Assembly: GCA_026537415.1 (NCBI GenBank)
Contig: JAFNMF010000001.1
Location: forward strand, 241,572 to 305,571
Direction of reading: 5' to 3'
DNA length: 64,000 nucleotides
Origin: Acetobacteraceae bacterium B3987
GTDB lineage: Bacteria; Pseudomonadota; Alphaproteobacteria; Acetobacterales; Acetobacteraceae
Within the stretch, counting starts at the first letter, position 1, and the number at the start of each line of letters is the position of its first letter. Under the pieces are notes generated by a model. It saw only the letters and a list, made by a program, of their open reading frames with translations. It had not been told where the DNA came from and did no database searches. Both the position numbers and the translations under genes were made by a program. Shown here one piece after another: positions 18,628 to 26,855 of this stretch.

Positions 18628-19620
18628 TTACCCAGCCTGCTGAATAGCGGAGAGGATCCAGTTGCCCCGGCCATCGGCACGGAGGAAGGTCCAGAGTTCC
18701 GTGATGGTCTGGCGTTCGGTTTTGCTGCCATCCAGGACATTGCCCATGCTGTCGGTCGTGACATCAATGGCGGAATATTGCAGAGCCACTGTGGCGTAGG
18801 TGATGGTGCCTTCCCGCCATGCCTCGGAAAGATCGCCCCGCAGGAACTGGACATCAGACACGATGTTGCGGGCACCACGGCTTGTCAGCTCGGAAAGCTG
18901 GTTGTTGAAGTAGCTGACCATTTCCGGCGTAGCCATACGCTGGAGGGACATCATGTCCTGTGCGCTCCATGCGGCTTGAATGTTGACCAGAAGCTGCTGG
19001 AAGGCACTGTAATCGTCAGGTGTCAGGGTTACCTCCTGTGAAGGGGCCTGCTGCGGCTGGCTGGAGAAGGGGGAGGCCCCACCGGCGGCACCAAAGAAGC
19101 TGGACCCACCAGCGGTATTGCTGGAAGAACCGTTATTAGCAGACCGTTTCCGCCAGAACTTGATAATCAGATTGATGATGAAAGCGACGACTAGCACCTG
19201 AATGATGAAGCCGAAGAAGGAGCCACCGCCCCCACCAGCACCGCTGAACCCGCTGAAGAAGCCGTGCCCGCTCAGCATCCCGAACAGTCCGGCCCCGAGG
19301 AAGCCACCGGCCAGTCCTGTCAGGAAGGGATGACGCATGGCAAAGGGAGGACGTGCGCTGTTGCCGAACATGGGAGCCGGACGGTTGAAGCCACTCTCTG
19401 GTGCAGGGGAGGAGTAGGATGGTGTGCGGGGTGTCATGCTGCGGTCCATTGGACGGGTCCAGCTGGGCGTAACACTGGTGCGGGGCGGTGGTGCATAGGT
19501 ACGGGAGCCACGGCTCCCCATGGAAGACCCCATGCCCGCTCTGGCATCGGCTGCCGGGGCGAGGGCAAAGAGCGGCAGACAGAAAGCTGCCGTTGCGAGA
19601 GGAAGAAGACGAATACGCAT
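18628..19620 (-). CDS. secreted or membrane Tim44-domain protein
   Basis: A 330-residue protein starting at MRIRLLPL, with GGAG upstream. It has a probable signal peptide (cleavage near ADARA), a low-complexity Ser/Pro/Arg stretch (about 30-95), a Gly-rich hydrophobic region with one or two membrane segments (about 100-165), and a C-terminal Tim44-like (NTF2-fold) domain from about 205 to the end. This layout is a common alphaproteobacterial Tim44-domain family of unknown role, distinct from the shorter adaptor at 42.2 kb. It begins 7 bases after the pmbA stop and is probably the last gene of the thrC-M16-pmbA side or its own unit. Confidence 0.8.
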   Translation of the reverse strand: MRIRLLPLATAAFCLPLFALAPAADARAGMGSSMGSRGSRTYAPPPRTSVTPSWTRPMDRSMTPRTPSYSSPAPESGFNRPAPMFGNSARPPFAMRHPFLTGLAGGFLGAGLFGMLSGHGFFSGFSGAGGGGGSFFGFIIQVLVVAFIINLIIKFWRKRSANNGSSSNTAGGSSFFGAAGGASPFSSQPQQAPSQEVTLTPDDYSAFQQLLVNIQAAWSAQDMMSLQRMATPEMVSYFNNQLSELTSRGARNIVSDVQFLRGDLSEAWREGTITYATVALQYSAIDVTTDSMGNVLDGSKTERQTITELWTFLRADGRGNWILSAIQQAG

Positions 19621-19627
19621 AATCTGG

Positions 19628-20977
19628 TCAATCTCCAGCAAGACTCATCTGGTCAATACGGATGGTCGGGGCGTGATGGCCCATCATCAGGTTGAGGTCA
19701 TTGGCGGGAATGAGCCGCGCAAACATGTCAAGCAGATTGCCTGCAACCGTAATACCTGAAACAGGTTCGGCAATTTCACCATTGCGGATCATGAAGCCTG
19801 ATCCGCCTCGGCTATAATCGCCTGTCAGCATATTGATGGCACTGCCCATCAGTTCAGTGATAAGCACCCCCTCTTTAATATCATGTCTCAGTTCTTCAGG
19901 GGAGTGCTGGCCTGCATGAAGGAAGAGGTTGGACGTGCCGGGGTGAACACTTCCCCCGCCGCTGCGGCTGGCCCGGCCATTACTGGCAGGCAGGCCTAGC
20001 TTGCGGGCGCAACGACTGTCCAGCAGCCAGTGGCGGAGTTGTCCATCTTCTACGAGGTTGAGGGGCAGGCAGGCCGTGCCTTCACCATCAAAGGGACGGG
20101 AACCGGCAAGGCGGGGCAGGGTTGGGTCATCCGTAATGGTGATGCCCCGGTCAAAGACCGCTTTGCCCAATTTATCTTTGAGGAAGGACGCCTCCTGCAC
20201 GATGGCAGACCCATTGATGGCTCCAGCAAGATGGGCCAGTAGAGAGCCAGCCACACGGGGATCGAACAGAACAGGGTAGAGACCTGTTTTGGGTCGTGTG
20301 GGGTTCAGGCGGGCAAGGGCACGGCGGGCAGCCTCGTGACCTAGTTGAATAGGATCTTCAAGGTCTGCCTGATGCACGGCATTATGGAAGGCATAGTCAC
20401 GCTGCATCTGTGTGCCTGTGCCTGCCAGAACGCTGATGCCATAGCCGTGGCCACTACGCTGGTACTGTCCGGCAAAGCCCGCACTGGTGGCAAGAGCGAC
20501 ATCCTGAAGGCTCGTGCTGGCAGAGGCTCCGCTGCTGTTGGTGATGCCCTCATGCGAGAGGGCCGCTTCCTCCATCATCTGGGCTTTGCTCAGCAGGGCT
20601 TCCATGCTGGGCGGGGTGGTAGAATCAAGGAGGTCAAGCTTTGCAATAGCAGTGGCCGGAACGGGAATAAGAGGCTGGGCCGCCAGACCATCATCCGGTG
20701 AGGGGGGCACGACCTTCGCCATTGCACAGGCCCGCTCTGCCAACTGGGAGAGGGCCTCTGATGTTAGGTCGTTGCCCGCAACTGTGGCCACACGGCCTTC
20801 ATGAAAGACCCGCAGCCCGAGAGAGAAGCTCTCTGCGTGGCGGATGCCTTCGGCCTTGCCCTGCCGAATCATGGCGGAACGGCTTTGCCCACGAATAACC
20901 ACCGCATCAGCTTGATCGGCCCCATGCTGACGGGCGAGTTTCAGCGCATCATCAAGGTGCGAGAGAAGGGTGGTCAT
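19628..20977 (-). CDS. pmbA: metalloprotease PmbA/TldE family
   Basis: A 449-residue TldD/PmbA (TldE) protein. In E. coli, TldD and TldE form a protease that processes microcin B17 and the CcdA antitoxin. TldD carries the zinc HExxxH motif, and PmbA/TldE members lack it. I see no HExxxH here, and the C-terminal region from NGRASRSGGGSVHPGTSNLF to GSAINMLTGDYSRGGSGF is typical of PmbA. A tldD partner is not in the window. The start codon overlaps the M16 peptidase stop by 4 bases (ATGA), implying coupled translation. Confidence 0.9.
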   Translation of the reverse strand: MTTLLSHLDDALKLARQHGADQADAVVIRGQSRSAMIRQGKAEGIRHAESFSLGLRVFHEGRVATVAGNDLTSEALSQLAERACAMAKVVPPSPDDGLAAQPLIPVPATAIAKLDLLDSTTPPSMEALLSKAQMMEEAALSHEGITNSSGASASTSLQDVALATSAGFAGQYQRSGHGYGISVLAGTGTQMQRDYAFHNAVHQADLEDPIQLGHEAARRALARLNPTRPKTGLYPVLFDPRVAGSLLAHLAGAINGSAIVQEASFLKDKLGKAVFDRGITITDDPTLPRLAGSRPFDGEGTACLPLNLVEDGQLRHWLLDSRCARKLGLPASNGRASRSGGGSVHPGTSNLFLHAGQHSPEELRHDIKEGVLITELMGSAINMLTGDYSRGGSGFMIRNGEIAEPVSGITVAGNLLDMFARLIPANDLNLMMGHHAPTIRIDQMSLAGD

Positions 20978-22242
20978 GCGGATTTCAGTGCGGCATGAAT
21001 GGCGTCCGGTCCGGGGATGTTGCGAGCTGGCCCCATGGTGGTCAGGGTTGGTGCGCCATTGAAGATGGTTCGGGCTACGGCCAGCACATCTTCCTCAGTG
21101 ACAGAATCAATTTTACGGATCATGTCCTCTGTGGAGATGATGTGGTCATGCACCTGAATCTGACGGGCAATCTGGGCGCAGCGGCTACCTGTGCTTTCCA
21201 GCGACATCAGGAGAGACGCTTTGAGCTGGGTACGGGCCCGGTTCAGTTCGTCTTTGCTGATGCCATTCTGGAGGTTGCGGAGTTCGTTCAGGGTAGCGGG
21301 AATGAGTTCATCTGTTTTGTCCGGTCCTGTTCCAGCATAGATGCCGAACATGCCACTATCTGCGAACGGGCTGGCGAAGCTGTAAACGCTATAGACCAAT
21401 CCCCGCCGTTCCCGGATTTCCTGAAACAGGCGGGAGGACATGCCGCCACCCAGCAGGGTGGAGAGGATCATCGCACTGTAGTAGTTCTTTTCCCGATAGC
21501 CGGGGGCCGGGAACCCTATAAGGATATGGACCTGATCCAGCTTGCGTTCCGTCTGTTTCATCCCGCCGATATAGCGGCCCGGTACGGCCTGCGGGGGCGT
21601 GTGTGTGGGTAGGTCCGCAAAATGGGTGCGGACGAGGTCAACCACCTCATCGTGATGGAGGTTCCCTGCCGCAGCGATGACCATGTTTTGCGTGCTGTAA
21701 TGCTCGTGCATGTAGGCCATCAGCGTTTCTCGGCTCATGCTGGCAATGCCATCTTCTGTGCCGAGAATGGGGCGACCCATGGGCTGGCCGGGATAGGCAC
21801 ATTCCTGAAAATGGTCAAAAACGATGTCATCCGGCGTGTCATTGGCCTGACCGATTTCCTGAAGGATGACACCACGTTCCCGCTCCACTTCCTCCGGCAG
21901 GAAGGTGCTGTGGGTGAGGATGTCCCCGATCAGGTCCACGCCGAGGGGGAGGTCATTCTTCAGAAGCTTGACGTAATAAGCTGTATTTTCCCGTGCCGTA
22001 TAGGCATTGAGATACCCCCCCACATTTTCGATTTCCTCGGCAATGCGGATGGCAGAGCGGCGTTCTGTCCCTTTAAAGGCCATGTGTTCAAGAAAATGGG
22101 CAGCCCCGTTGGTGGCTTCGCTTTCATGGCGGGTACCAGCCGCAACATAGGCTCCGAAAGAGACGGTTTCGACACGCTCCATCCGTTCCGTCACGATGTT
22201 GAGGCCATTTTCAAGAGTCGTACGTCTGATCTGTTCGCTCAT
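20974..22242 (-). CDS. M16 family zinc peptidase (processing-peptidase-like)
   Basis: A 422-residue pitrilysin-family protein resembling the beta subunit of mitochondrial processing peptidase. It is a single unit of the PqqL/YmxG size class. The inverted zinc motif HFLEH is at residues 49-53 (AAHFLEHMAFKGT), and the downstream glutamate falls in the region before DLPLGVDLIGD. A glycine-rich active-site flap is seen in TLLGGGMSSRLFQEIRE. I chose the ATG of MSEQIRR because the conserved core starts there. An ATG 18 bases upstream is also possible, and neither has a strong ribosome site. It is followed directly by pmbA. Confidence 0.9.
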   Translation of the reverse strand: MSEQIRRTTLENGLNIVTERMERVETVSFGAYVAAGTRHESEATNGAAHFLEHMAFKGTERRSAIRIAEEIENVGGYLNAYTARENTAYYVKLLKNDLPLGVDLIGDILTHSTFLPEEVERERGVILQEIGQANDTPDDIVFDHFQECAYPGQPMGRPILGTEDGIASMSRETLMAYMHEHYSTQNMVIAAAGNLHHDEVVDLVRTHFADLPTHTPPQAVPGRYIGGMKQTERKLDQVHILIGFPAPGYREKNYYSAMILSTLLGGGMSSRLFQEIRERRGLVYSVYSFASPFADSGMFGIYAGTGPDKTDELIPATLNELRNLQNGISKDELNRARTQLKASLLMSLESTGSRCAQIARQIQVHDHIISTEDMIRKIDSVTEEDVLAVARTIFNGAPTLTTMGPARNIPGPDAIHAALKSA

Positions 22243-22351
22243 GCAGTTCTGCGTGTCCATTCTGAAAGAAGAGGCTGAAGGTGCCTGCAATATGGGGGGC
22301 CGGGAGTCCTTTTTCCATCCCCTGTGGCCCGGAGGGGGGGGATAGGGATGG

Positions 22352-22386
22352 AAAAGGGGGACAGCCTGACAAGGCCATCCCCCTTT
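22352..22386 (-). terminator. intrinsic terminator after thrC
   Basis: Read on the minus strand, a 9-bp stem aaaggggga / tcccccttt encloses a second short stem (gcct / aggc) and ends in TTTT. It starts 21 bases after the thrC stop. Confidence 0.7.
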
Positions 22387-22407
22387 ATGATGCCTAACCA
22401 AGCAGGC

Positions 22408-23814
22408 TTATGCGGTCTGGTTATTCCGGTGTTTGCGGACAGCCGCTTTAACCTTTTCGAGGTCATTGGGGAGGACCTCATAACGCTCCTTGCGGGAGAA
22501 GAGGTCTGCCAGATGTGGCGGTAGCTCTGGATGGATGCCTGTGGCCTTCTTTACGGCATCGGGGAATTTGGCCGGATGCGCTGTGGCTGCGGCAACCATC
22601 GGGATGCCGGCTTCACGGAAGCGGTGCCCTGCGGCTAGTCCGATGGCTGAGTGAGGGTCGGCCAGATAGTGGCTTTCGGCGAAGAGCTGCTTCATCGTGG
22701 CGGTTGTCTGCTCGTCACTCAGGGCGACACCGTGGAAGGTCTCCCGTATCTGCTCCCACGCATCATGTGGCACGGCCATGCAGCCCGTCTGACGGAACTC
22801 TTCCATGATAGCTCGGCAGCGGTTGGGGTCACGCCCCAGCATTTCGAACAGCAGACGTTCGAAATTGGAGGATACCTGAATATCCATGGAAGGTGACAGG
22901 CTTGGCTCGACTTTCCGCTTGGTCATGTCGTTGTTGAGCAAGAAGCGTGTCAGGATGTCATTCCTGTTGGAGCCAACGCAGAGATGGTCGATGGGCAAGC
23001 CCATCTGGCTGGCAGCCCAAGCGGCAAGGATATTGCCAAAGTTCCCGGTCGGCACGGCGAAGGAGACCGGGCGGTCCGGCCCACCAAGGGCAAGGGCGGA
23101 GCGCACATAATAGGGAATCTGCGCAGCAATGCGGGCCCAGTTGATGGAGTTGACGGCGGAGAGTGAACAGTCCGTACGGAATGCCTCATCAGCGAACATG
23201 GCTTTGACCATGTCCTGACAGTCATCAAAGTCGCCTTCCACGGCGATGTTGAGGACGTTGTCCTCCAGCACGGTGGTCATCTGCCGCCGCTGGACCTCTG
23301 ATGTGCGGCCATAAGGATGCAGGATGACGATGGAGACATGCTCCCGTCCCCGGAAGGCTTCAATGGCGGCGGAGCCTGTATCACCCGATGTGGCACCGAC
23401 GATGGTGACATGGTGGTTACGCTGTTTCAGTACATGTTCAAAGAGGCGGCCGAGCATCTGCATGGCCATATCCTTGAAGGCCAGTGTCGGGCCGTGGAAC
23501 AGTTCCAGTGAGAAGAGGCCGTCTTCCACTTCCACTAGCGGGGCCACAGCGGCGTGGTCGAACTTGCCGTACACATCCCGGGCCATTGTGCGGAGCGTGT
23601 CACGGTCTATGCTGCCCTCGGTGAAGAGGCCAATAACTTCCGCTGCAAGGTCGGCATAGGAGAGGCCACGCCAGCTTGTCAGGGTCTCGCGGGGGATGTG
23701 GGGCCAGTGGTCGGGCATGTAAAGCCCGCCATCGTCAGCCAGACCGCTGAGCAGAATATCGGAAAAGTCGGGGGCAGCGGCATCCAGTGTGCCGCGGGTA
23801 GATCGATAACGCAT
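22408..23814 (-). CDS. thrC: threonine synthase
   Basis: A PLP enzyme that converts O-phosphohomoserine to threonine. The 468 residues belong to the longer group of threonine synthases. The PLP lysine is K114 in GPTLAFKDMAMQML. The phosphate-binding loop appears in VGATSGDTGSAA, and the N-terminal FSDILLSGLADDGGLY is typical. It starts only 27 bases after the stop of the fusion gene of the iron locus and has no clear ribosome-binding site or obvious promoter in the gap, so it may partly depend on the upstream transcript. A terminator follows. Confidence 0.96.
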   Translation of the reverse strand: MRYRSTRGTLDAAAPDFSDILLSGLADDGGLYMPDHWPHIPRETLTSWRGLSYADLAAEVIGLFTEGSIDRDTLRTMARDVYGKFDHAAVAPLVEVEDGLFSLELFHGPTLAFKDMAMQMLGRLFEHVLKQRNHHVTIVGATSGDTGSAAIEAFRGREHVSIVILHPYGRTSEVQRRQMTTVLEDNVLNIAVEGDFDDCQDMVKAMFADEAFRTDCSLSAVNSINWARIAAQIPYYVRSALALGGPDRPVSFAVPTGNFGNILAAWAASQMGLPIDHLCVGSNRNDILTRFLLNNDMTKRKVEPSLSPSMDIQVSSNFERLLFEMLGRDPNRCRAIMEEFRQTGCMAVPHDAWEQIRETFHGVALSDEQTTATMKQLFAESHYLADPHSAIGLAAGHRFREAGIPMVAAATAHPAKFPDAVKKATGIHPELPPHLADLFSRKERYEVLPNDLEKVKAAVRKHRNNQTA

Positions 23815-23841
23815 AAACTTTACTATAACACCGAAATGTCA

Positions 23842-25200
23842 TCAGGGCAGGGTAATTTCCAACAGATGCTGGGGATTGGGTGTAGAAGCAGGATTTGTGC
23901 CACCTGCTGATGCAGCGGGGTTCGTTAAAACAGCCAGCTGCCCCTGTTCCCCTGTACGGCCTTTGAGCAGGGAAATGGCCTGAGCATCATAAAGTCTGTC
24001 ATCATGCAGCAGACGCCAAGGCAGACGGTCGGCTCCGAAGGCCAAGAGGTCTCCGTGGTCAATATCGACCATATAAATGGTGTCATCCCGGTTGATGGTC
24101 ATACCGCCAAGGCTGGGGGTCCGCCGCCAGTTTGTCATGGCTTCTATGCGTTCAGCCGGGCCGAGGCTGGAATCGGTCAGGATGGTGGTGCCGATTCGAT
24201 AAAGTGGCCCTGTTGGTGTCTGATAGAACAGCCAGTTCTTGCTACGGTCCAGCAGAAGAAAATGCACATTGCCGCCTGTTCGGGACTGCCCCTGTGCGGT
24301 GGTGACAGGCTGACCGTGGCGCATGAGGGGAGCGTGGCTGCTCAGGGAAGGCGCACCTTCTAGCAGGCGTTCAGCATGGCCGCTCTGTAGGTCAATGACG
24401 ACAAAAGCCGGAACGCCATCATCCACCAGAAAGGCCTTGTTGTCCGTTACCTGAAGGGCCGAAATATGACTGCCAACTGCCAGAGTGGAGCCAAAACCGA
24501 TATGGTTGAGAATGACTCCCGTATCGGGTGCGATATTCAGCAGGGCCGGTTGAGGGGCCTGAGTTACGGCCCAGAGGCCTTGTGCTGTCGCCGTTAGGGC
24601 TGTGATGGGGGGTAATTCGTCCATCAGGATAGTGAGATGCCCATCCACGGGGTCTAGCCTATAGATCTTGCCAGTCACGCTTAGGGCGAAGGGAGAGCCA
24701 TCTGGCAGCGAACTGAGAGAGGCGGCCAGAGGCTGGCTCAACTCATGTTCGGCAGTAATCTGGGCCTGCGTATGGGCATCCTGCCACGGGCGATCTGCCC
24801 TTGCAGCAGGGCTGAGCCCCAGAAAAGCGGCCGATACGATGAAGGCTGAAGTCAGCAATGAGGACAGACGTATGTGCATGGCAGGTATCTGGGGGCTCTT
24901 TGGTCGTTTTGCAAGTTCCGTCCGGCCGGGAGGGGATGGAGGTTGGAGATATGAAAGGAGCATGGCCAACAGAAAACCCGTAAAAGGTGCTGTGAAGGCC
25001 CAGAGAAACAGCCCATCTAGCCCATTTAGTAGGAAGGCCATGGTCAGGCCGCAGACGGGCAGGAGCAGACGTAGATATTTCTGTAGTGTACCGGCAGGAG
25101 GAAGGTGACAGGGATTTTGCCGCCTGTAGCTTGGAAGTTGGTTGAGATAGAGAAGCCAGATAACGGCCCATAGACTCATGAGGATGAGGGAAAGGATCAT
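23842..25200 (-). CDS. DUF3325-type membrane domain fused to a royal-jelly/yellow-type beta-propeller
   Basis: A 452-residue two-part protein. Residues 1-88 have three hydrophobic segments and resemble DUF3325, a small membrane protein usually encoded next to PepSY membrane proteins in iron operons. A proline/basic linker (89-106) leads to a second signal-like segment (MHIRLSSLLTSAF onward, 108-136) with an AARAD cleavage-like site. The rest resembles the MRJP/yellow family, best seen in WLFYQTPTGPLYRIGTTIL and GGMTINRDDTIYMVDIDHGD. There is no stop between the parts, so this is one fused gene, or an internal start at residue 108 (no good ribosome site) makes a separate exported protein. Its start overlaps the PepSY stop by 4 bases. 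Confidence 0.7.
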   Translation of the reverse strand: MILSLILMSLWAVIWLLYLNQLPSYRRQNPCHLPPAGTLQKYLRLLLPVCGLTMAFLLNGLDGLFLWAFTAPFTGFLLAMLLSYLQPPSPPGRTELAKRPKSPQIPAMHIRLSSLLTSAFIVSAAFLGLSPAARADRPWQDAHTQAQITAEHELSQPLAASLSSLPDGSPFALSVTGKIYRLDPVDGHLTILMDELPPITALTATAQGLWAVTQAPQPALLNIAPDTGVILNHIGFGSTLAVGSHISALQVTDNKAFLVDDGVPAFVVIDLQSGHAERLLEGAPSLSSHAPLMRHGQPVTTAQGQSRTGGNVHFLLLDRSKNWLFYQTPTGPLYRIGTTILTDSSLGPAERIEAMTNWRRTPSLGGMTINRDDTIYMVDIDHGDLLAFGADRLPWRLLHDDRLYDAQAISLLKGRTGEQGQLAVLTNPAASAGGTNPASTPNPQHLLEITLP

Positions 25201-26651
25201 GCTGATCTCTTTTTAAGGGGCCGGAGAAGAACAGACAGGCACGCTACCCCGATGCAGGTTGCAAGAGTATCTACAGCACTGAAGAGGAAAGGGCGACCTG
25301 TATGGAGAGGGCGTGTCAGCAGATCGAGGCCTGTGGTGCTTACTCCCAGCGTGGCCAATAGAATAAGTTGCTGTATGGCGGCCCGTTGGAAAAGGCAGGC
25401 ATGTAGCAGCGATAGCCCCCAGAGGCCGAAGAACAGCCCTTCTTCCCACAAGAGGGCGGGAAGAGTGGGGGGTGTAGGTAGGCGTGTACTCCAGAACAGG
25501 GCCAGCGTTGCTAGAGGTAGCCCCAAAATGGTGGCTGTGGTGAAGGCGGTATAGCTCTGCTGGAGAATGCGCCGGACCATGGAGATTGTGGAAAGATGGG
25601 TGATGTTGTTCCGTTCAGATTGAAGGAACAGGACCATACCGGAACCAATGATGATACAGCTTAGCAGGCCGCTGAAACAGTAGAACCAACGTGTCGCCAG
25701 CCCTGCCCAGCGCAGATTATGAAGCCCCAGAAAGACACTGTGCAGTGTGGGGCAGAGTGAGCGGAGGGGCATGGTGGCGTGTGAGGTTGTTAAAGCCTGA
25801 CGCTGAAGGCAGAAATGCAGATTGTCTGGGGCATAGAGACTGACGTAGTTGCCTGTCTGCATGAAGAAGCCATCAGCTATGGTGCCCCATGTCTTTTGCC
25901 CGGTGTTGGCCAGCGTGGTCAGTGTGTCGGCTGGGATGGAAAGAGGAGTGGAACTACGAGTTTGATGGCGACTGGCATGACCTGAGGAATGATGTGGGGG
26001 GCTGGCCAGATGAATGAGTTTTTGCGCCTGTAGCACGGTACCGGATAGTCCAATGACAAACAGGATGGGCAGGCTGAGCGTTCCACCTAGCAGATGGAGG
26101 TCCAGCCAACGCCGCTGGCGGGCGGCATGAGGGCGGAAGAGAAGCAGGTCTGGTAGGAAGCGGCGGAGCTGAAGCCAAAGGCCGGTGAGCAATGTGACAA
26201 GTAGTGAAATGCCAGCCAATACCGTCACGATCTGCCCCCACGGGGTGGGTAAGTAGAGACTACTATGCAGAGTTACAAAAAAAGTCCCACCGGGAACATC
26301 GTGTTCGGGCAGGGGCTGGCCAGTGTCGGGGGCAAGGGCAGGGCCAAGGAATATATGGCCGTCATAATGCCAGAGGCGAAAGACGGGGTCCCGGGGAGAG
26401 GGAAGCTTTAGAAAGGCAAAGGTTCCTGCATCAAGCTGTTCTTTGAGCTTTTGTCCGGCCTTTGTCAGCCCGGATGAGGTCATGGAGGGTAGGGGGGCAT
26501 GCAGGGCTGTGTGGGGCTGCATCCAGTCCTGTATCTCGGGAGAAAAGCAGGCCAGAGAGCCGGTGAAGCAGAGGATAAAAAGAAAGACTCCGGCCGGGAA
26601 GCCAATCCAGCGATGGAAAAGACGCAGGATAGAGCGGAGTCTGGGAGACAT
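25197..26651 (-). CDS. PepSY-associated membrane protein (iron-uptake operon)
   Basis: A 484-residue inner-membrane protein of the PepSY_TM family. These proteins often accompany TonB-dependent siderophore receptors and are thought to reduce or release ferric siderophores in the periplasm. The N-terminal helix LFHRWIGFPAGVFLFILCFTGSLA with its histidine is typical. Further helices lie around residues 140-160, 185-205, 335-360 and 380-470, with the PepSY-type periplasmic region between. The C-terminal 100 residues add several more helices. A Fur-like box lies 22 bases upstream, and the TonB receptor gene is divergent. Confidence 0.85.
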   Translation of the reverse strand: MSPRLRSILRLFHRWIGFPAGVFLFILCFTGSLACFSPEIQDWMQPHTALHAPLPSMTSSGLTKAGQKLKEQLDAGTFAFLKLPSPRDPVFRLWHYDGHIFLGPALAPDTGQPLPEHDVPGGTFFVTLHSSLYLPTPWGQIVTVLAGISLLVTLLTGLWLQLRRFLPDLLLFRPHAARQRRWLDLHLLGGTLSLPILFVIGLSGTVLQAQKLIHLASPPHHSSGHASRHQTRSSTPLSIPADTLTTLANTGQKTWGTIADGFFMQTGNYVSLYAPDNLHFCLQRQALTTSHATMPLRSLCPTLHSVFLGLHNLRWAGLATRWFYCFSGLLSCIIIGSGMVLFLQSERNNITHLSTISMVRRILQQSYTAFTTATILGLPLATLALFWSTRLPTPPTLPALLWEEGLFFGLWGLSLLHACLFQRAAIQQLILLATLGVSTTGLDLLTRPLHTGRPFLFSAVDTLATCIGVACLSVLLRPLKKRSA

Positions 26652-26672
26652 ACAGGCACAACGTCTTAATAT

Positions 26673-26687
26673 TAAGAATTATTCTCA
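26673..26687 (-). promoter_or_regulatory. Fur-like box for the PepSY operon
   Basis: On the minus strand TGAGAATAATTCTTA matches the 7-1-7 Fur pattern TGATAAT-N-ATTATCA at 11 of 14 positions. It lies directly before the PepSY gene, so iron repression is likely. Confidence 0.6.
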
Positions 26688-26789
26688 ATTTCCTACTGTT
26701 TGTTGAGCGGCCTGTAAATGGGAAAGGCTGGAGATCGGAGAAAAATGTATAAAAAATAAAAACATTACGTTTTTTTTATGGAAAGTTAT

Positions 26790-26804
26790 TGAGAATAATT
26801 TTCA
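26790..26804 (+). promoter_or_regulatory. Fur-like box for the TonB receptor gene
   Basis: TGAGAATAATTTTCA matches the 7-1-7 Fur pattern at 12 of 14 positions, 51 bases before the receptor start. It shares TGAGAATAATT with the minus-strand box about 100 bases away. Confidence 0.7.
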
Positions 26805-26855
26805 TTCCCATATAAGGCATCGCTCAATCAGTCTCACAATTCAGGATGGGCGTAT

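Noticed and set aside
23842-25200. A frameshift joining two genes into the DUF3325-propeller fusion
   Set aside because: Both parts and the linker read in one continuous frame, and the 4-base overlap with the PepSY gene is intact. Nothing in this sequence alone points to an error, although only relatives could exclude one.
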